Shown: positions 1 to 8,914 of the stretch, one piece after another
Layout of the letters: each line of letters begins with the position of its first letter
How positions within the stretch are numbered: position 1 is the first letter of the stretch
Assembly (NCBI RefSeq): GCF_052060015.1
Contig: NZ_JBPODZ010000001.1
Span: forward strand, 558,001 to 622,000
Reading direction: 5' to 3'
Source of the DNA: Arhodomonas sp052060015
Lineage (GTDB): Bacteria > Pseudomonadota > Gammaproteobacteria > Nitrococcales > Nitrococcaceae
Length of the DNA stretch: 64,000 nt
The notes under the pieces: generated by a model
What the model was told of the DNA's origin: nothing
What the model saw: the letters and a program-made list of their open reading frames with translations, nothing else
The model's database searches: none
Made by a program: the position numbers and the translations under genes

Positions 1-20
1 GCGGCCTGTACATGAGCTGA
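1..20 (+). CDS. fabG: 3-oxoacyl-ACP reductase, C-terminal end only
   Basis: The window opens inside a gene. Reading from base 3 gives Gly-Leu-Tyr-Met-Ser and a TGA stop at 18-20. A GG-x-Y-M ending is typical of FabG/PhaB-type short-chain reductases, and the PhaB-like protein encoded at 32000-32746 in this window ends the same way. The position just before acpP-fabF matches the usual fabD-fabG-acpP-fabF order. Only five codons are visible, so the call rests on context and this short tail. Confidence 0.6.
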
Positions 21-147
21 GCGGATTTTCGCCCGCGCCGGTGGCGTGGCCGTAACGGTTCACCTAAAATACCGCCGCATTCGGCCCGGGATCCGAGCCG
101 GGGGGCAGGCGGGTCGGAACTTTCCACACTCCGGAGGAAGGATCGAG

Positions 148-384
148 ATGAGCAGTATCGAAGAGCGCGTTAAGAAGATCGTCGTCGAACAACTGGGGGT
201 CAAGGAGGACGAGGTGACCGCCGAGGCCTCCTTCGTCGACGATCTCGGCGCAGACTCCCTCGACACCGTCGAGCTGGTGATGGCGCTCGAGGAGGAATTC
301 GAGTGCGAGATCCCGGACGAAGAGGCGGAGAAGATCACCACCGTACAGCAGGCGGTGGACTATATTAACGCCAATCTGGAGTAA
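148..384 (+). CDS. acpP: Acyl carrier protein
   Basis: Encodes a 78-residue acidic protein, the normal size for ACP. It carries growing acyl chains on a 4'-phosphopantetheine arm during type II fatty acid synthesis in the cytoplasm. The attachment motif GADSLD is intact, with the serine at residue 37. The ATG at 148 is preceded by a GGAGGAAGG ribosome-binding site at 133-141. An upstream in-frame extension exists but has no comparable site and would not fit the family. It lies between fabG and fabF, as in most gammaproteobacteria, and a strong terminator-like hairpin follows it. Confidence 0.98.
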   Translation: MSSIEERVKKIVVEQLGVKEDEVTAEASFVDDLGADSLDTVELVMALEEEFECEIPDEEAEKITTVQQAVDYINANLE

Positions 385-423
385 CTACTCCCGCGGCCCC
401 GCAGCTGTTGCCGGGACGCTGAT

Positions 424-456
424 ACAGGGCCGGCCATCGCCGGCCCTGTGCGTTTT
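424..456 (+). terminator. Intrinsic terminator or attenuator after acpP
   Basis: An 11-bp perfect GC-rich stem (424-434 pairs with 439-449, loop CATC) is followed by GCGTTTT. This has the form of a Rho-independent terminator. As it lies between acpP and fabF, partial read-through would let acpP be expressed well above fabF, as expected for an abundant carrier protein. That role is inferred. Confidence 0.8.
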
Positions 457-485
457 CCGGGGGGTGTAAGACTATGGAGGTGGGC

Positions 486-1727
486 GTGGCAAGACGCCGT
501 GTAGTGGTCACCGGTATGGGCATCGTCTCCCCGGTGGGAAACTCCCTGGAGACCGCTTGGGACAATGTCCTCGCGGGCCGCTCCGGGATCGGCCCGGTCC
601 AGGGTTTCGACGCCTCGGCGTTCGCGGTCCGCTTTGGCGGGGAAGTACGGGATTTCGAAGTCACCGATTACCTCTCCGCCAAGGAGGCGCGAAAGATGGA
701 CCCGTTCATCCACTACGGCATTGGTGCCTCGGTGGATGCGGTCCGCGACGCCGGTCTGGAGATCGACGAGGGCAATGCGGAGCGGGTCGGCATCTCGGTG
801 GGCTCCGGTATCGGCGGCATCAACTCCATCGAGAAGGGCCACCAGTCCTATCTCAACGGTGGTCCACGCAAGATCTCGCCGTTCTTCATCCCGAGCGCGA
901 TCATCAACATGATCTCGGGTAACCTCTCCATACTCCTCGGAGCCAAGGGGCCCAACCTCGCCCAGGTCACTGCCTGTACCACCGGAACCCACAACATCGG
1001 CCAGGCGGCGCGGGTGATCGCCTACGGCGATGCCGATGTGATGATCGCCGGCGGGGCGGAGTTCGCTACCACCCCCACCGGGCTCGGCGGTTTCGCCGCC
1101 GCCAAGGCGCTGTCCACCCGCAATGACGATCCGGAAGGGGCGAGCCGTCCCTGGGACCGGGGCCGGGACGGCTTCGTGCTCGGCGATGGTGCTGGGGTGC
1201 TGGTCCTTGAGGACTACGAGCACGCCCGTGCCCGCGGGGCGAGGATCTATGCGGAGGTTGCCGGTTTCGGGATGAGCGGCGACGCCCACCACATGACCCA
1301 GCCACCCGCTGACGGCGACGGGGCCCGGCGCTGCATGGTCAATGCCCTGCGCGACGCGCGCATGGACCCCAGCGGGATCGATCACGTCAATGCCCACGGC
1401 ACCTCCACGCCGCTGGGGGATCGGGCCGAGGCTAAGGCCGTGCGCGAGGCCCTGGGCGCGCACGGGGCGGAGGTGGCGGTGACCTCGACGAAGTCCATGA
1501 CCGGTCACCTACTGGGGGCGGCCGGCGGCGTCGAGGCGGTGTTCAGTGTCCTTGCCATTCGCGACGGCGTGATCCCGCCTACGATCAACCTGGACGATCC
1601 AGACGAGGATCTGGGGATCGACATCGTGGCCGGTGGGGCACGGGAGTGCCCGGTCCGCGGCGTGCTCTCCAACTCCTTCGGTTTCGGCGGCACCAACGGC
1701 ACCGTCATTTTCCGCCGGTTGGCGTGA
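486..1727 (+). CDS. fabF: 3-oxoacyl-ACP synthase II
   Basis: Beta-ketoacyl-ACP synthase II, which condenses malonyl-ACP with acyl-ACP in fatty acid elongation. The 413-residue protein has the thiolase-fold active site: Cys164 in VTACTTG, a His in NAHGTSTP and a second His in KSMTGHLLGA. It ends with the family's glycine-rich SNSFGFGGTN motif. I chose the GTG at 486 because GGAGGTG at 476-482 is well placed for it. The in-frame ATG at 474 has no good ribosome-binding site and adds only four residues. It follows acpP and precedes pabC by 10 bases. Confidence 0.96.
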   Translation: MARRRVVVTGMGIVSPVGNSLETAWDNVLAGRSGIGPVQGFDASAFAVRFGGEVRDFEVTDYLSAKEARKMDPFIHYGIGASVDAVRDAGLEIDEGNAERVGISVGSGIGGINSIEKGHQSYLNGGPRKISPFFIPSAIINMISGNLSILLGAKGPNLAQVTACTTGTHNIGQAARVIAYGDADVMIAGGAEFATTPTGLGGFAAAKALSTRNDDPEGASRPWDRGRDGFVLGDGAGVLVLEDYEHARARGARIYAEVAGFGMSGDAHHMTQPPADGDGARRCMVNALRDARMDPSGIDHVNAHGTSTPLGDRAEAKAVREALGAHGAEVAVTSTKSMTGHLLGAAGGVEAVFSVLAIRDGVIPPTINLDDPDEDLGIDIVAGGARECPVRGVLSNSFGFGGTNGTVIFRRLA

Positions 1728-1737
1728 GCCGGCCGCC

Positions 1738-2580
1738 ATGTGGCGCGTCGACGGCCGGCCCGCCGATCAGGTGCCGGTCGATGATCGCGGGCTTGCCTAC
1801 GGCGACGGGCTGTTCGAAACCCTGCCCGTGGTCGGAGGGCGGCCGGCCCTGTGGCCGGCACACCGGGAACGGCTGAGGAGCGGCTGCCGGCGTCTCGGCT
1901 TCGCTCCGCCTGACCCCGATGCCTTGGACCGGGAAGTGGATTTCCTGGCGGCCGAGGGGGCGGGGATGGTTAAGCTCCTGGTGACCCGTGGCAGCGGCGG
2001 CCGTGGCTACAGCCCACCCCCGGAGACACGGCCGCGGGTCATCGCCGGCGGGTTCCCGGTACCGCAACGACCGGCGGAATGGTGGCGCGATGGGGTAGCG
2101 GTAATTCGCTGCACCACCCGGCTATCGCCCCAGCGGGCGCTGGCCGGCCTCAAGCATCTGAACCGCCTCGAACAGGTGATCGCCCGCACGGAATGGGACG
2201 ATCCCCAGATCGCCGAAGGCCTGATGAGTGATACCTCCGACCGACCGGTGGCGGGTACCATGTCCAACCTGTTCGTGCGCAGCGGCGATCGCCTGCTCAC
2301 GCCGCCGCTCGCCGAGGCCGGCGTTGCGGGCGTAATCCGGCGCCGGATCCTGGCCGTGGCGCCAGAAGTGGGGCTTCGCCCGCGGGTGGCACGCCTGGAC
2401 TGGGGGGACCTGACCGATGCCGACGAGCTCTGGCTCACCAACAGCCTGATCGGCCTGTGGCCGGTGCGGTGCCTGGACGACAGGCACTGGTCGCGATTCG
2501 AATATGGGCGGTGCCTGCTTGAGCGGATGGTCGCCGAGGGCTGGATCCACCCCCCATCACAGGGAACGGAGCGCGGATGA
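1738..2580 (+). CDS. pabC: Aminodeoxychorismate lyase
   Basis: PLP-dependent class IV lyase that converts 4-amino-4-deoxychorismate to p-aminobenzoate and pyruvate for folate synthesis. The 280-residue protein contains the fold-type IV features: YGDGLFET near residue 21, the PLP lysine in GLKHLNRLEQ (Lys139), and the conserved later glycine-rich and aromatic positions. The pabC-mltG-tmk-holB order is conserved in gammaproteobacteria. Its last four bases overlap the mltG start (ATGA), which suggests translational coupling. A branched-chain or D-amino-acid aminotransferase is the alternative on fold alone, but context favours PabC. Confidence 0.92.
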   Translation: MWRVDGRPADQVPVDDRGLAYGDGLFETLPVVGGRPALWPAHRERLRSGCRRLGFAPPDPDALDREVDFLAAEGAGMVKLLVTRGSGGRGYSPPPETRPRVIAGGFPVPQRPAEWWRDGVAVIRCTTRLSPQRALAGLKHLNRLEQVIARTEWDDPQIAEGLMSDTSDRPVAGTMSNLFVRSGDRLLTPPLAEAGVAGVIRRRILAVAPEVGLRPRVARLDWGDLTDADELWLTNSLIGLWPVRCLDDRHWSRFEYGRCLLERMVAEGWIHPPSQGTERG

Positions 2581-3602
2581 AACGCATACTGGCAATGCTT
2601 GCGGTGGCCGCCATCCTCGGCCTGGCGGGGGCGGCCGCCCTGGTATGGCAACAGTATGATGAGCTCCGTCACGCGGCGCTGATTTCGCCCGATGCCGACG
2701 CGGAGATCATCGAAGTACCGCCGGGGAGCAGCCTGCGCGCCACCGCCAAGGAACTCGCCCGACGGGGGTACCTGGACTCACCGTGGCCGCTGCGGCTGTA
2801 TTCCCGCTATACCGGCGATGCCGGCCGGATCCAGGCGGGCGAGTACCGCATCGAGCCAGGCATGACCGCGGTGGCACTGCTCGGGCGGATGCGTCGCGGC
2901 GAGGTCGTGCAGCACCGTCTCACCATCGTGGAGGGCTGGAGCGTGGACGACCTGCTGGGGGCGGTGGCCAGCCATGAAGCCCTGGAACAGACGCTGCCGC
3001 CGGATGATCCTGCCGCGCTCATGGAGGCGCTGGGCCATCCCGAGCGGCATCCGGAGGGCCGTTTCCTGCCGGAGACCTATCGCTTCCCCCGGGGCACCAC
3101 GGATGTCGCCCTGCTTCGTCGCGCCTACCGGGCCATGGAACAGGCACTCATCGAGGAATGGGAGGAAAGGGCCGAGGGCCTGCCCCTGGACTCGCCGGAG
3201 GAGGCACTGATCCTGGCCTCCATCATCGAAAAGGAGACCGGTCGCGCCGACGAGCGGCGGCGCATCGCCGGGGTGTTCACTCGTCGCCTTGAACGCGGCA
3301 TGCGGCTGCAGACGGACCCTACAGTCATCTATGGCCTCGGTGACGCCTTCGACGGTGATCTCCGCCGTGTCGATCTGCGCACGGATACCCCCTATAACAC
3401 CTACATCCGGGACGGCCTGCCGCCCACGCCCATCGCACTACCGGGCCGGGCCAGTCTCCATGCCGCCGTCCATCCCGAGGAGGGCAGTGCCCTGTACTTC
3501 GTCGCCGACGGCCGCGGCGGCCACGTCTTCTCCGATACCCTGGAGGCGCATAATCGGGCGGTACGGGAGTATCAGCTCGACGGTAGCAGAGGGGAGCCAT
3601 GA
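2577..3602 (+). CDS. mltG: Endolytic murein transglycosylase MltG
   Basis: YceG/MltG family inner-membrane lytic transglycosylase, which cleaves nascent peptidoglycan strands and so helps set glycan length. The 341-residue protein has one N-terminal membrane helix (about residues 4-24) followed by a periplasmic LysM-like region. The catalytic segment is ILASIIEKETG, which holds the essential glutamate, followed by LQTDPTVIYGLG and the proline-rich YNTYIRDGLPPTPI motif. It overlaps pabC and tmk by four bases on each side. Confidence 0.95.
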   Translation: MKRILAMLAVAAILGLAGAAALVWQQYDELRHAALISPDADAEIIEVPPGSSLRATAKELARRGYLDSPWPLRLYSRYTGDAGRIQAGEYRIEPGMTAVALLGRMRRGEVVQHRLTIVEGWSVDDLLGAVASHEALEQTLPPDDPAALMEALGHPERHPEGRFLPETYRFPRGTTDVALLRRAYRAMEQALIEEWEERAEGLPLDSPEEALILASIIEKETGRADERRRIAGVFTRRLERGMRLQTDPTVIYGLGDAFDGDLRRVDLRTDTPYNTYIRDGLPPTPIALPGRASLHAAVHPEEGSALYFVADGRGGHVFSDTLEAHNRAVREYQLDGSRGEP

Positions 3603-4231
3603 GCCGCGGGCGCTTCATCACCATCGAAGGCCTGGAAGGGGCAGGGAAGACCACCGCCATGGCCGCCGTCGAGGCCTGGCTGCAGGCACGGGGCATCGAC
3701 CCGCTGATGACCCGGGAGCCCGGGGGCACCCCAGTGGGCGAGGCAGTACGCGGGTTGTTGCTGGATCACACCTATCACGGCATGACCGCCAAGGCGGAGG
3801 CGCTCCTGGTCTTCGCGGCCCGCGCCGAGCACCTCGAGCAGGTCATCACCCCGGCCCTTGAGGCGGGTCGATGGGTGGTCTCGGATCGCTTCACCGATGC
3901 GAGCTATGCCTATCAGGGGGGCGGACGTGGCCTCGGTGAGGCGCGTATCGAAGCCCTGGAACGCTGGGTGCAGGACGGCCTGCGCCCGGACCTGACCCTC
4001 TATCTCGATGTGCCGGTGGCCCGCGGTCTGGAACGCGCGGCCACCCGGAGCGACCCGGATCGTTTCGAGAGTGAGCGCGAGGGCTTCTTTGAACGAGCCC
4101 GGGGCGTGTACCGGCGTCGGTGTGCCGAGCACCCCGAACGTATGCGCCTGATCGACGCATCCGGCGAGGTGGAAGCGGTGCGCCGGCGCATCGAGGCCGC
4201 GCTGGCGCTGAGCTTCGGGGAGTCGGAATGA
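3599..4231 (+). CDS. tmk: Thymidylate kinase
   Basis: Phosphorylates dTMP to dTDP for DNA synthesis. The 210-residue length is typical. The P-loop GLEGAGKT lies at residues 11-18, the DR(F/Y) motif is DRFTDASYAYQGGGR, and the lid region is arginine-rich. The start ATG overlaps the mltG stop, and its own stop overlaps the holB start, so the genes are probably translated as a coupled set. Confidence 0.97.
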   Translation: MSRGRFITIEGLEGAGKTTAMAAVEAWLQARGIDPLMTREPGGTPVGEAVRGLLLDHTYHGMTAKAEALLVFAARAEHLEQVITPALEAGRWVVSDRFTDASYAYQGGGRGLGEARIEALERWVQDGLRPDLTLYLDVPVARGLERAATRSDPDRFESEREGFFERARGVYRRRCAEHPERMRLIDASGEVEAVRRRIEAALALSFGESE

Positions 4232-5232
4232 CCGTGACCCCCGACCCGCAGCATATGCCCTGGCATGACAGCGCCTGGGGAAGGCTGCGCGGACGCATCG
4301 AGGCAGGCACCCTGGCCCACGCCCTGCTGATCCATGGCCCGCGGGGTGTGGGTCGTCGTGCCCTGGCCGGCCGGATCGCTGCGCGCTTGCTGTGCCGTAG
4401 CCCCGACGCGGAAGGGGAGGCCTGTGGCCACTGCCACGGTTGCCGGTTGCGGCGTACCGGGGCCCATCCCGACTATCACGTTGTCGAGGTCACGGAGGGC
4501 CGCACCCGCATCCGGGTCGGGCAGATCCGCGAGCTCACCGAGTTCGCCAATCTCTCCAGCCAGTACGGCGAGCACCGTGTGATTGCGCTCCCGGAAGCCG
4601 ATCGGATGAACACGGAGGCCGCCAACGCGCTGCTCAAAACGCTGGAGGAGCCACCGGCGCGCGCGGTGATCCTACTGGTCTGCGAACGGCCCACGGCGCT
4701 GCCGGCGACCATCCGCAGCCGCTGTCAACGGATCGCCTTACAGGCCCCGGCGCCGGCTGCCGCGCGACGCTGGCTCGGCGACGCCCATGCCGACGCCGCC
4801 TCCCTCTTGGGGCTGGCCGGGGGGGCGCCCTTGCGGGCCCTGGCGCTGGCGGAGGGTGAGGGCCTGGCGCAGTACCGACAGCTCATCGGTCAACTCCGTG
4901 CCCTGTACCGCTCCGAGCTCTCGCCCACGGTGGCGGCGGCCCAGTGGCAGGGAATGGATCGCAGTGCCTTTATCGAGCTTCTCCAGATGGCCGCCGGGGA
5001 GATCGCCCGGCGCGCCGCGACGGGGGCGGGCCACGGCCCCGAGGTGGAGGGGTTGTCGGAGCTGGCCGCATGGGTAGACTGTGGGGCGGCACAGGCGTTC
5101 TACCGCCACGTCACTCGGCTGCGGGCCGATGCCGGGCAGCCGCTGAACGCGCAGCTGCTCATCGAAGGGGTCCTGGCCCAATGGGTGCTGCAGGCACGGG
5201 ATAATCGCTGGGGGTTTGATGAGCGAGACTAG
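4228..5232 (+). CDS. holB: DNA polymerase III delta-prime subunit
   Basis: Delta' clamp-loader subunit, which helps open and load the beta sliding clamp. The 334-residue protein has an AAA+ fold with a degenerate P-loop (HGPRGVGRRAL, no Walker lysine), as expected for delta', which does not hydrolyse ATP. Four cysteines (CRSP...CGHCHGC) form the zinc module, and the SRC motif appears in TIRSRCQRIAL. I chose the ATG at 4228, which overlaps the tmk stop, over an in-frame start further upstream. Its 3' end overlaps pilZ by 14 bases. Confidence 0.95.
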   Translation: MTVTPDPQHMPWHDSAWGRLRGRIEAGTLAHALLIHGPRGVGRRALAGRIAARLLCRSPDAEGEACGHCHGCRLRRTGAHPDYHVVEVTEGRTRIRVGQIRELTEFANLSSQYGEHRVIALPEADRMNTEAANALLKTLEEPPARAVILLVCERPTALPATIRSRCQRIALQAPAPAAARRWLGDAHADAASLLGLAGGAPLRALALAEGEGLAQYRQLIGQLRALYRSELSPTVAAAQWQGMDRSAFIELLQMAAGEIARRAATGAGHGPEVEGLSELAAWVDCGAAQAFYRHVTRLRADAGQPLNAQLLIEGVLAQWVLQARDNRWGFDERD

Positions 5233-5578
5233 CGGGGCCGGCGGCGGGCAGGGGATCCTCTCCCTGGCGATCCGCGACAAGAACGCACTCTATTCGGCGT
5301 ATATGTCCTTTGTGCGCAACGGCGGGCTGTTCGTAGCCACCAACCGCCGTTACCGCATCGGCGACGAGGTCTTTATCCTGCTTACCCTGATGGAGGATCC
5401 GGAGAAGATCCCGGTGGTCGGCCGCGTGGTCTGGATCACCCCGGAAGGGGTGCAGGGCAACCGGACGCCGGGCATCGGCGTGCAGTTTACCGAGGGCGAG
5501 GGCGGGCCGGCACGCAACAAGATCGAGACCTACCTCGCCGGCGCCCTGGAGTCCGACCGGCCCACCCACACGATGTAG
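5219..5578 (+). CDS. pilZ: Type IV pilus assembly protein PilZ
   Basis: A 119-residue PilZ-fold protein of the type IV pilus subgroup. In this subgroup PilZ contacts the PilB ATPase and FimX rather than binding c-di-GMP. It lacks the c-di-GMP RxxxR motif. It has the subgroup's YMSFVRNGGLFV segment near the N-terminus, a GVQF segment, and a C-terminus ending in THTM, which I recall from Pseudomonas PilZ. I use the ATG at 5219; a TTG directly before it is a weaker option. No other pilus genes are in this window. The holB-pilZ-tatD order is common in gammaproteobacteria. Confidence 0.93.
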   Translation: MSETSGAGGGQGILSLAIRDKNALYSAYMSFVRNGGLFVATNRRYRIGDEVFILLTLMEDPEKIPVVGRVVWITPEGVQGNRTPGIGVQFTEGEGGPARNKIETYLAGALESDRPTHTM

Positions 5579-5595
5579 ACGCGGAGAAGGCGGCG

Positions 5596-6387
5596 TTGCT
5601 TGTCGATTCACACTGCCATTTCCATCTCCTCGAGCGTCAGCGTGACACCGAGGCCGCCCTGGCGGCGGCGCGCGCGGAGGGGGTAGGGCATTTCCTCAAC
5701 GTCGCGGTGGACGTGGAGAGCCGGGAGTCGCTGATCGCACTGGCCGAGCGTCATCCCGAGATCTCCACGACCATTGGAGTGCATCCCAGCGGTACCGGCG
5801 CCGACCCGGACGAGGAGCGCCTCGCGGCCCTGGCCGACCATTCCCGAATCATAGCGGTAGGCGAGACCGGCTTGGACTATGCCTACAACGAAGACCGACC
5901 CGCCTGGCAACGCGAGCGCTTCCGCCGCCACATTCGCGCCGCCCGCCGGGTCGGTAAGCCCATCATCGTGCACAGCCGGGCCGCGCCGGAGGATACGCTC
6001 GCCATCCTCTCGGAGGAGGGCGCCCGGGAGGTCGGCGGGATCATTCATTGTTTCACCGAGGACTGGGCGACGGCGCGGGCCCTGCTCGATGAGGGTTTCT
6101 ACCTGTCGCTCTCCGGGATACTGACCTTCCGCAATGCCGACGCCCTGCGCGACACCGCGGCCCGGATCCCCCTCGACCGGCTGCTGATCGAGACGGATTG
6201 CCCCTACCTCGCACCGGTCCCCCACCGGGGTCGCGAGAACCAGCCGGCCTACGTGCGCCACGTGGCGGAGTGCCTGGCGCAGGTACGGGGGCTCCCGTTG
6301 GAGCGGGTGGCCGAGGCCACCACGGAGAACTTCTTCCGCCTGTTCCCGCAGGCCCCGCACGAGGGCCTGGCGGACGGCGCGGCCTGA
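5596..6387 (+). CDS. TatD-family metal-dependent hydrolase
   Basis: A 263-residue TatD/YcfH-type TIM-barrel metallohydrolase; family members are DNases or related phosphoesterases. Metal-binding motifs are present: DSHCHFH at the N-terminus, GETGLDYAY, IVHSR, IIHCFTEDW and LIETDCPYLAP. Translation starts at a TTG (5596), with GGAGAAGG eight bases upstream; no in-frame ATG suits the conserved first strand, which starts at once. This is the last gene of the operon and stops four bases before a convergent gene. Its position next to holB and pilZ suggests the YcfH branch. Confidence 0.9.
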   Translation: MLVDSHCHFHLLERQRDTEAALAAARAEGVGHFLNVAVDVESRESLIALAERHPEISTTIGVHPSGTGADPDEERLAALADHSRIIAVGETGLDYAYNEDRPAWQRERFRRHIRAARRVGKPIIVHSRAAPEDTLAILSEEGAREVGGIIHCFTEDWATARALLDEGFYLSLSGILTFRNADALRDTAARIPLDRLLIETDCPYLAPVPHRGRENQPAYVRHVAECLAQVRGLPLERVAEATTENFFRLFPQAPHEGLADGAA

Positions 6388-6390
6388 GGA

Positions 6391-7524
6391 TCAGCCTTCG
6401 TCGGCGAGCCCCAAAAGGCGATCCACCGCGCTATGGAGCTGCTCGGCGGTGTTATAGCAGTGGGGGGAAAAACGGATACCTCCGGCCCGTGCGGCACAGG
6501 GGATGCCGGCACCCCTGAGCCGATGCAGCAGCCGAGAGGGGTCCGCATTGCCCACGGTGAAGGTGACGATGCCGGCATGGCGCGCTTGCTCCACCGGGGT
6601 CACGGGGGCGAGCCCCGACTCTGCGCCGATACGCTCCAGCAGGGTCGCGGTGTTGGAGAGCACCTGCTCGGCGACGGCGTCCATGCCCAGCTCTTCCAGC
6701 AACGAGAGGCTCGCGTCCAGGGCGTGGATCCCCAGCATGTTCGGGCTACCCGCCTCGAAGCGCCGGCTATTGTCGGCGATCTCCCAATCCCGACGATCGA
6801 AGTCGCCGGGCTGCGAGCTCATGTGCCAACCGTACTGGGTCAGCACCAGGGCCTCCCGCGCTGCCGGCGTGGTGTAGAACACGCCCAACCCCTCGGGGCC
6901 CATCATCCACTTGTGGCCGTCGGCGACGACGAAATCCGCACCGATAGCGGGGGCATCGAAGGGCAGGGCACCGAGCTGCTGGATGGCATCCACGCAGAAG
7001 AGCGCGTCCAGGGCGCGGCAGGCGGCGCCGAGGCGCTCCAGGTCCATGCGCAGGCCGGTGCCGTACTGCACGGCACTCACCGGCAGGATCCGGGTTCGCT
7101 CATCCATGGCGTCCATCAGCGCGCCCTCGGGATCGTCGACGCCGGTGATGGTGACGTCACGGATCTCGACACCGTGGCGCTCGGCAAGGGACTCCCAGAC
7201 CATGCGATTGGAGGGGAACTCCTGGTCGTTGATCACCACGTTGTCCCCCTCGCGCCAGTACAGGCCATGGGCGATGAAGGACAGCCCCTCGGAGGTGTTC
7301 TTGACCAAGGCCACGTCATCGCTCTCCGGGGCGCCGACGAGACGGGCGAGGCGCTGGCGAAGGCGCGCCTCCACCTCCAGCCAAGCGGGATACTCCGCCG
7401 CTCCGCGGGTGACATTGAGCGTGGCGAAGGCGTTTACTGCCTCCGCCGTGCGGCGTGGCCAGGGGCTTACCCCCGCATGGTTCAGGTAGATCAGATCCTC
7501 GTCCTGGGGGAACTCCTCGTGCAT
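6391..7524 (-). CDS. Class V aminotransferase, PLP-dependent
   Basis: A 377-residue fold-type I PLP enzyme of the class V group (cysteine desulfurase / isopenicillin N epimerase-like). The Schiff-base lysine is Lys205 in ADGHKWMMGPEG, preceded by the cofactor Asp in CVDAIQQLG. The N-terminal YLNHAGVSP segment is typical of this group. It lacks an obvious cysteine-containing catalytic loop like that of IscS, so desulfurase activity is not supported. The substrate cannot be predicted. It reads convergently to tatD and lies 10 bases downstream of the TraB-type gene in the same direction, so the two may form an operon. Confidence 0.85.
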   Translation of the reverse strand: MHEEFPQDEDLIYLNHAGVSPWPRRTAEAVNAFATLNVTRGAAEYPAWLEVEARLRQRLARLVGAPESDDVALVKNTSEGLSFIAHGLYWREGDNVVINDQEFPSNRMVWESLAERHGVEIRDVTITGVDDPEGALMDAMDERTRILPVSAVQYGTGLRMDLERLGAACRALDALFCVDAIQQLGALPFDAPAIGADFVVADGHKWMMGPEGLGVFYTTPAAREALVLTQYGWHMSSQPGDFDRRDWEIADNSRRFEAGSPNMLGIHALDASLSLLEELGMDAVAEQVLSNTATLLERIGAESGLAPVTPVEQARHAGIVTFTVGNADPSRLLHRLRGAGIPCAARAGGIRFSPHCYNTAEQLHSAVDRLLGLADEG

Positions 7525-7534
7525 ACCCCTGCCC

Positions 7535-8752
7535 TCAGCCGATTAGCTTGCCGGCGATGCGGAAGCCCGCGAGATAGGTCCCCGCCGCCGAGCCCAGGGT
7601 GCTCATCAGAAAGATCAGCAGGGTGCGGGAGACCCGGTTGCGCCACCACCCACGCAGCCGGGTGACGTCCCCTCGGAGGCTGCGGAAATCGCGGACTTGG
7701 GGCTTGCGCAGCCACATCTCGGCGCCGGCGGTGACCATGCCGGCCCCCACCGTTGGGTTGAGCGATGTCAACGGGGCAGCGACAAAGGCGGTGAGCACCG
7801 TGAGCGGATGGGCGAGGGCGATGGCCGCCCCGAGCGCGGAGAGTGCCCCGTTGATCAACACCCAGTCGAGGACCAGCTGCACCCCGAGATCCGTGCTCCG
7901 GCTGAACCCGATGGCGAAGCCGGTGAGCACTAGGGCGACGACGACCCAGGGGATCAGGCGCAGCCAACGCCCCCTCGGGGGCGTGTAATTCAGCCGTTCC
8001 AGCTCCGCCTGGGGTGCGTCGATCCCCTCGCGCAGTGCCGCCTCCAGACCGGCCAGATGCCCGGCGCCCACCACCGCAAGCACCCGGGAGGGGCCATGTT
8101 CACGCGTTTCGGTGAGCAGGCGCGCCGCCATGAACCGGTCCCGCTCGTGGATGAGGGTCTCGTAGAGCACCCGGGAGCGGTCCGCGAACTCCGAGAAGGT
8201 GGATTCCAGGATGTCCCCCTCCTTGAGCCGCTCGATCTCCTCGGCATCGATGCGGTCCCGGGAGAACAGACTCGCGAGCAGCCCGGAGGCGAGCATCATC
8301 CGCTGCCACCACGGGGTGCGACGGTAGATGCGTTTCAGCGTGATCCCGATCTCCCGATCCACCAGGAACAATGGCAGACCGTCCGCCTCGGCGCCACGGA
8401 TAGCGGCCTCCATCTCCGCGCCCGGACGGATCTGGAACTGCTCGGCCAGCCGTTGCTGGTAGGCGCCCAGCGCAAGGCTCGCCGCCACCATCCCCGCCTT
8501 ACCGTCCCGGATGACCTGAAAGAGGTCCATCTCCTCCATCGCCCGGGGATTGGTCAAGGCGTGATAGCGGCTGTCGCAGAGCTCCACCGCTACCGCGTCG
8601 TACTGCCCGGAGTCGATCTCGCGGCGAACATCCGCAACGCTCTGGGGTGAGACATGGGCCGTGCCGAGAAGGGTAAAGGTCGTGGACCCCACCGTGACGG
8701 TGCGTACGAGGTGGTGGTCCGCGGTGGCGTGTGTCATGAAGTGGCTGCGCAT
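7535..8752 (-). CDS. TraB-domain membrane protein
   Basis: A 405-residue TraB/PrgY-type protein (PrgY/TraB of enterococcal plasmids reduces pheromone activity; distant GumN/Tiki families share the fold). The N-terminal domain has TLLGTAHVSPQS and VAVELCDSRY, the paired motifs of this fold, and a later GAGHLAGL. The C-terminal part has several hydrophobic segments, from about residue 265 onward, that should be membrane-spanning. The role in Gram-negative bacteria is not established. The ATG at 8752 gives the longest protein; the ATG at 8737 is a reasonable alternative. It is divergent from the SpmAB-type gene. Confidence 0.82.
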   Translation of the reverse strand: MRSHFMTHATADHHLVRTVTVGSTTFTLLGTAHVSPQSVADVRREIDSGQYDAVAVELCDSRYHALTNPRAMEEMDLFQVIRDGKAGMVAASLALGAYQQRLAEQFQIRPGAEMEAAIRGAEADGLPLFLVDREIGITLKRIYRRTPWWQRMMLASGLLASLFSRDRIDAEEIERLKEGDILESTFSEFADRSRVLYETLIHERDRFMAARLLTETREHGPSRVLAVVGAGHLAGLEAALREGIDAPQAELERLNYTPPRGRWLRLIPWVVVALVLTGFAIGFSRSTDLGVQLVLDWVLINGALSALGAAIALAHPLTVLTAFVAAPLTSLNPTVGAGMVTAGAEMWLRKPQVRDFRSLRGDVTRLRGWWRNRVSRTLLIFLMSTLGSAAGTYLAGFRIAGKLIG

Positions 8753-8914
8753 CCAAAGCCGACCCTAAAGCTGGCATTATCGCCGATAGGAATGCCGATC
8801 GGCAAAAAAGCACCGCTGCCGGCGTCTCCCCATTCTCCGTCCATCGCTAGGTTTGACCACGCCGGCGCGAGGCCGGATCCTTGGCCATCTGCCCCCGCGA
8901 GAATGGTCTTGACG

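Noticed and set aside
360..1508. Long open frame on the minus strand across fabF
   Set aside because: It lies antisense to a clear fabF gene and has no recognisable motifs. Long reverse frames are common in GC-rich DNA.
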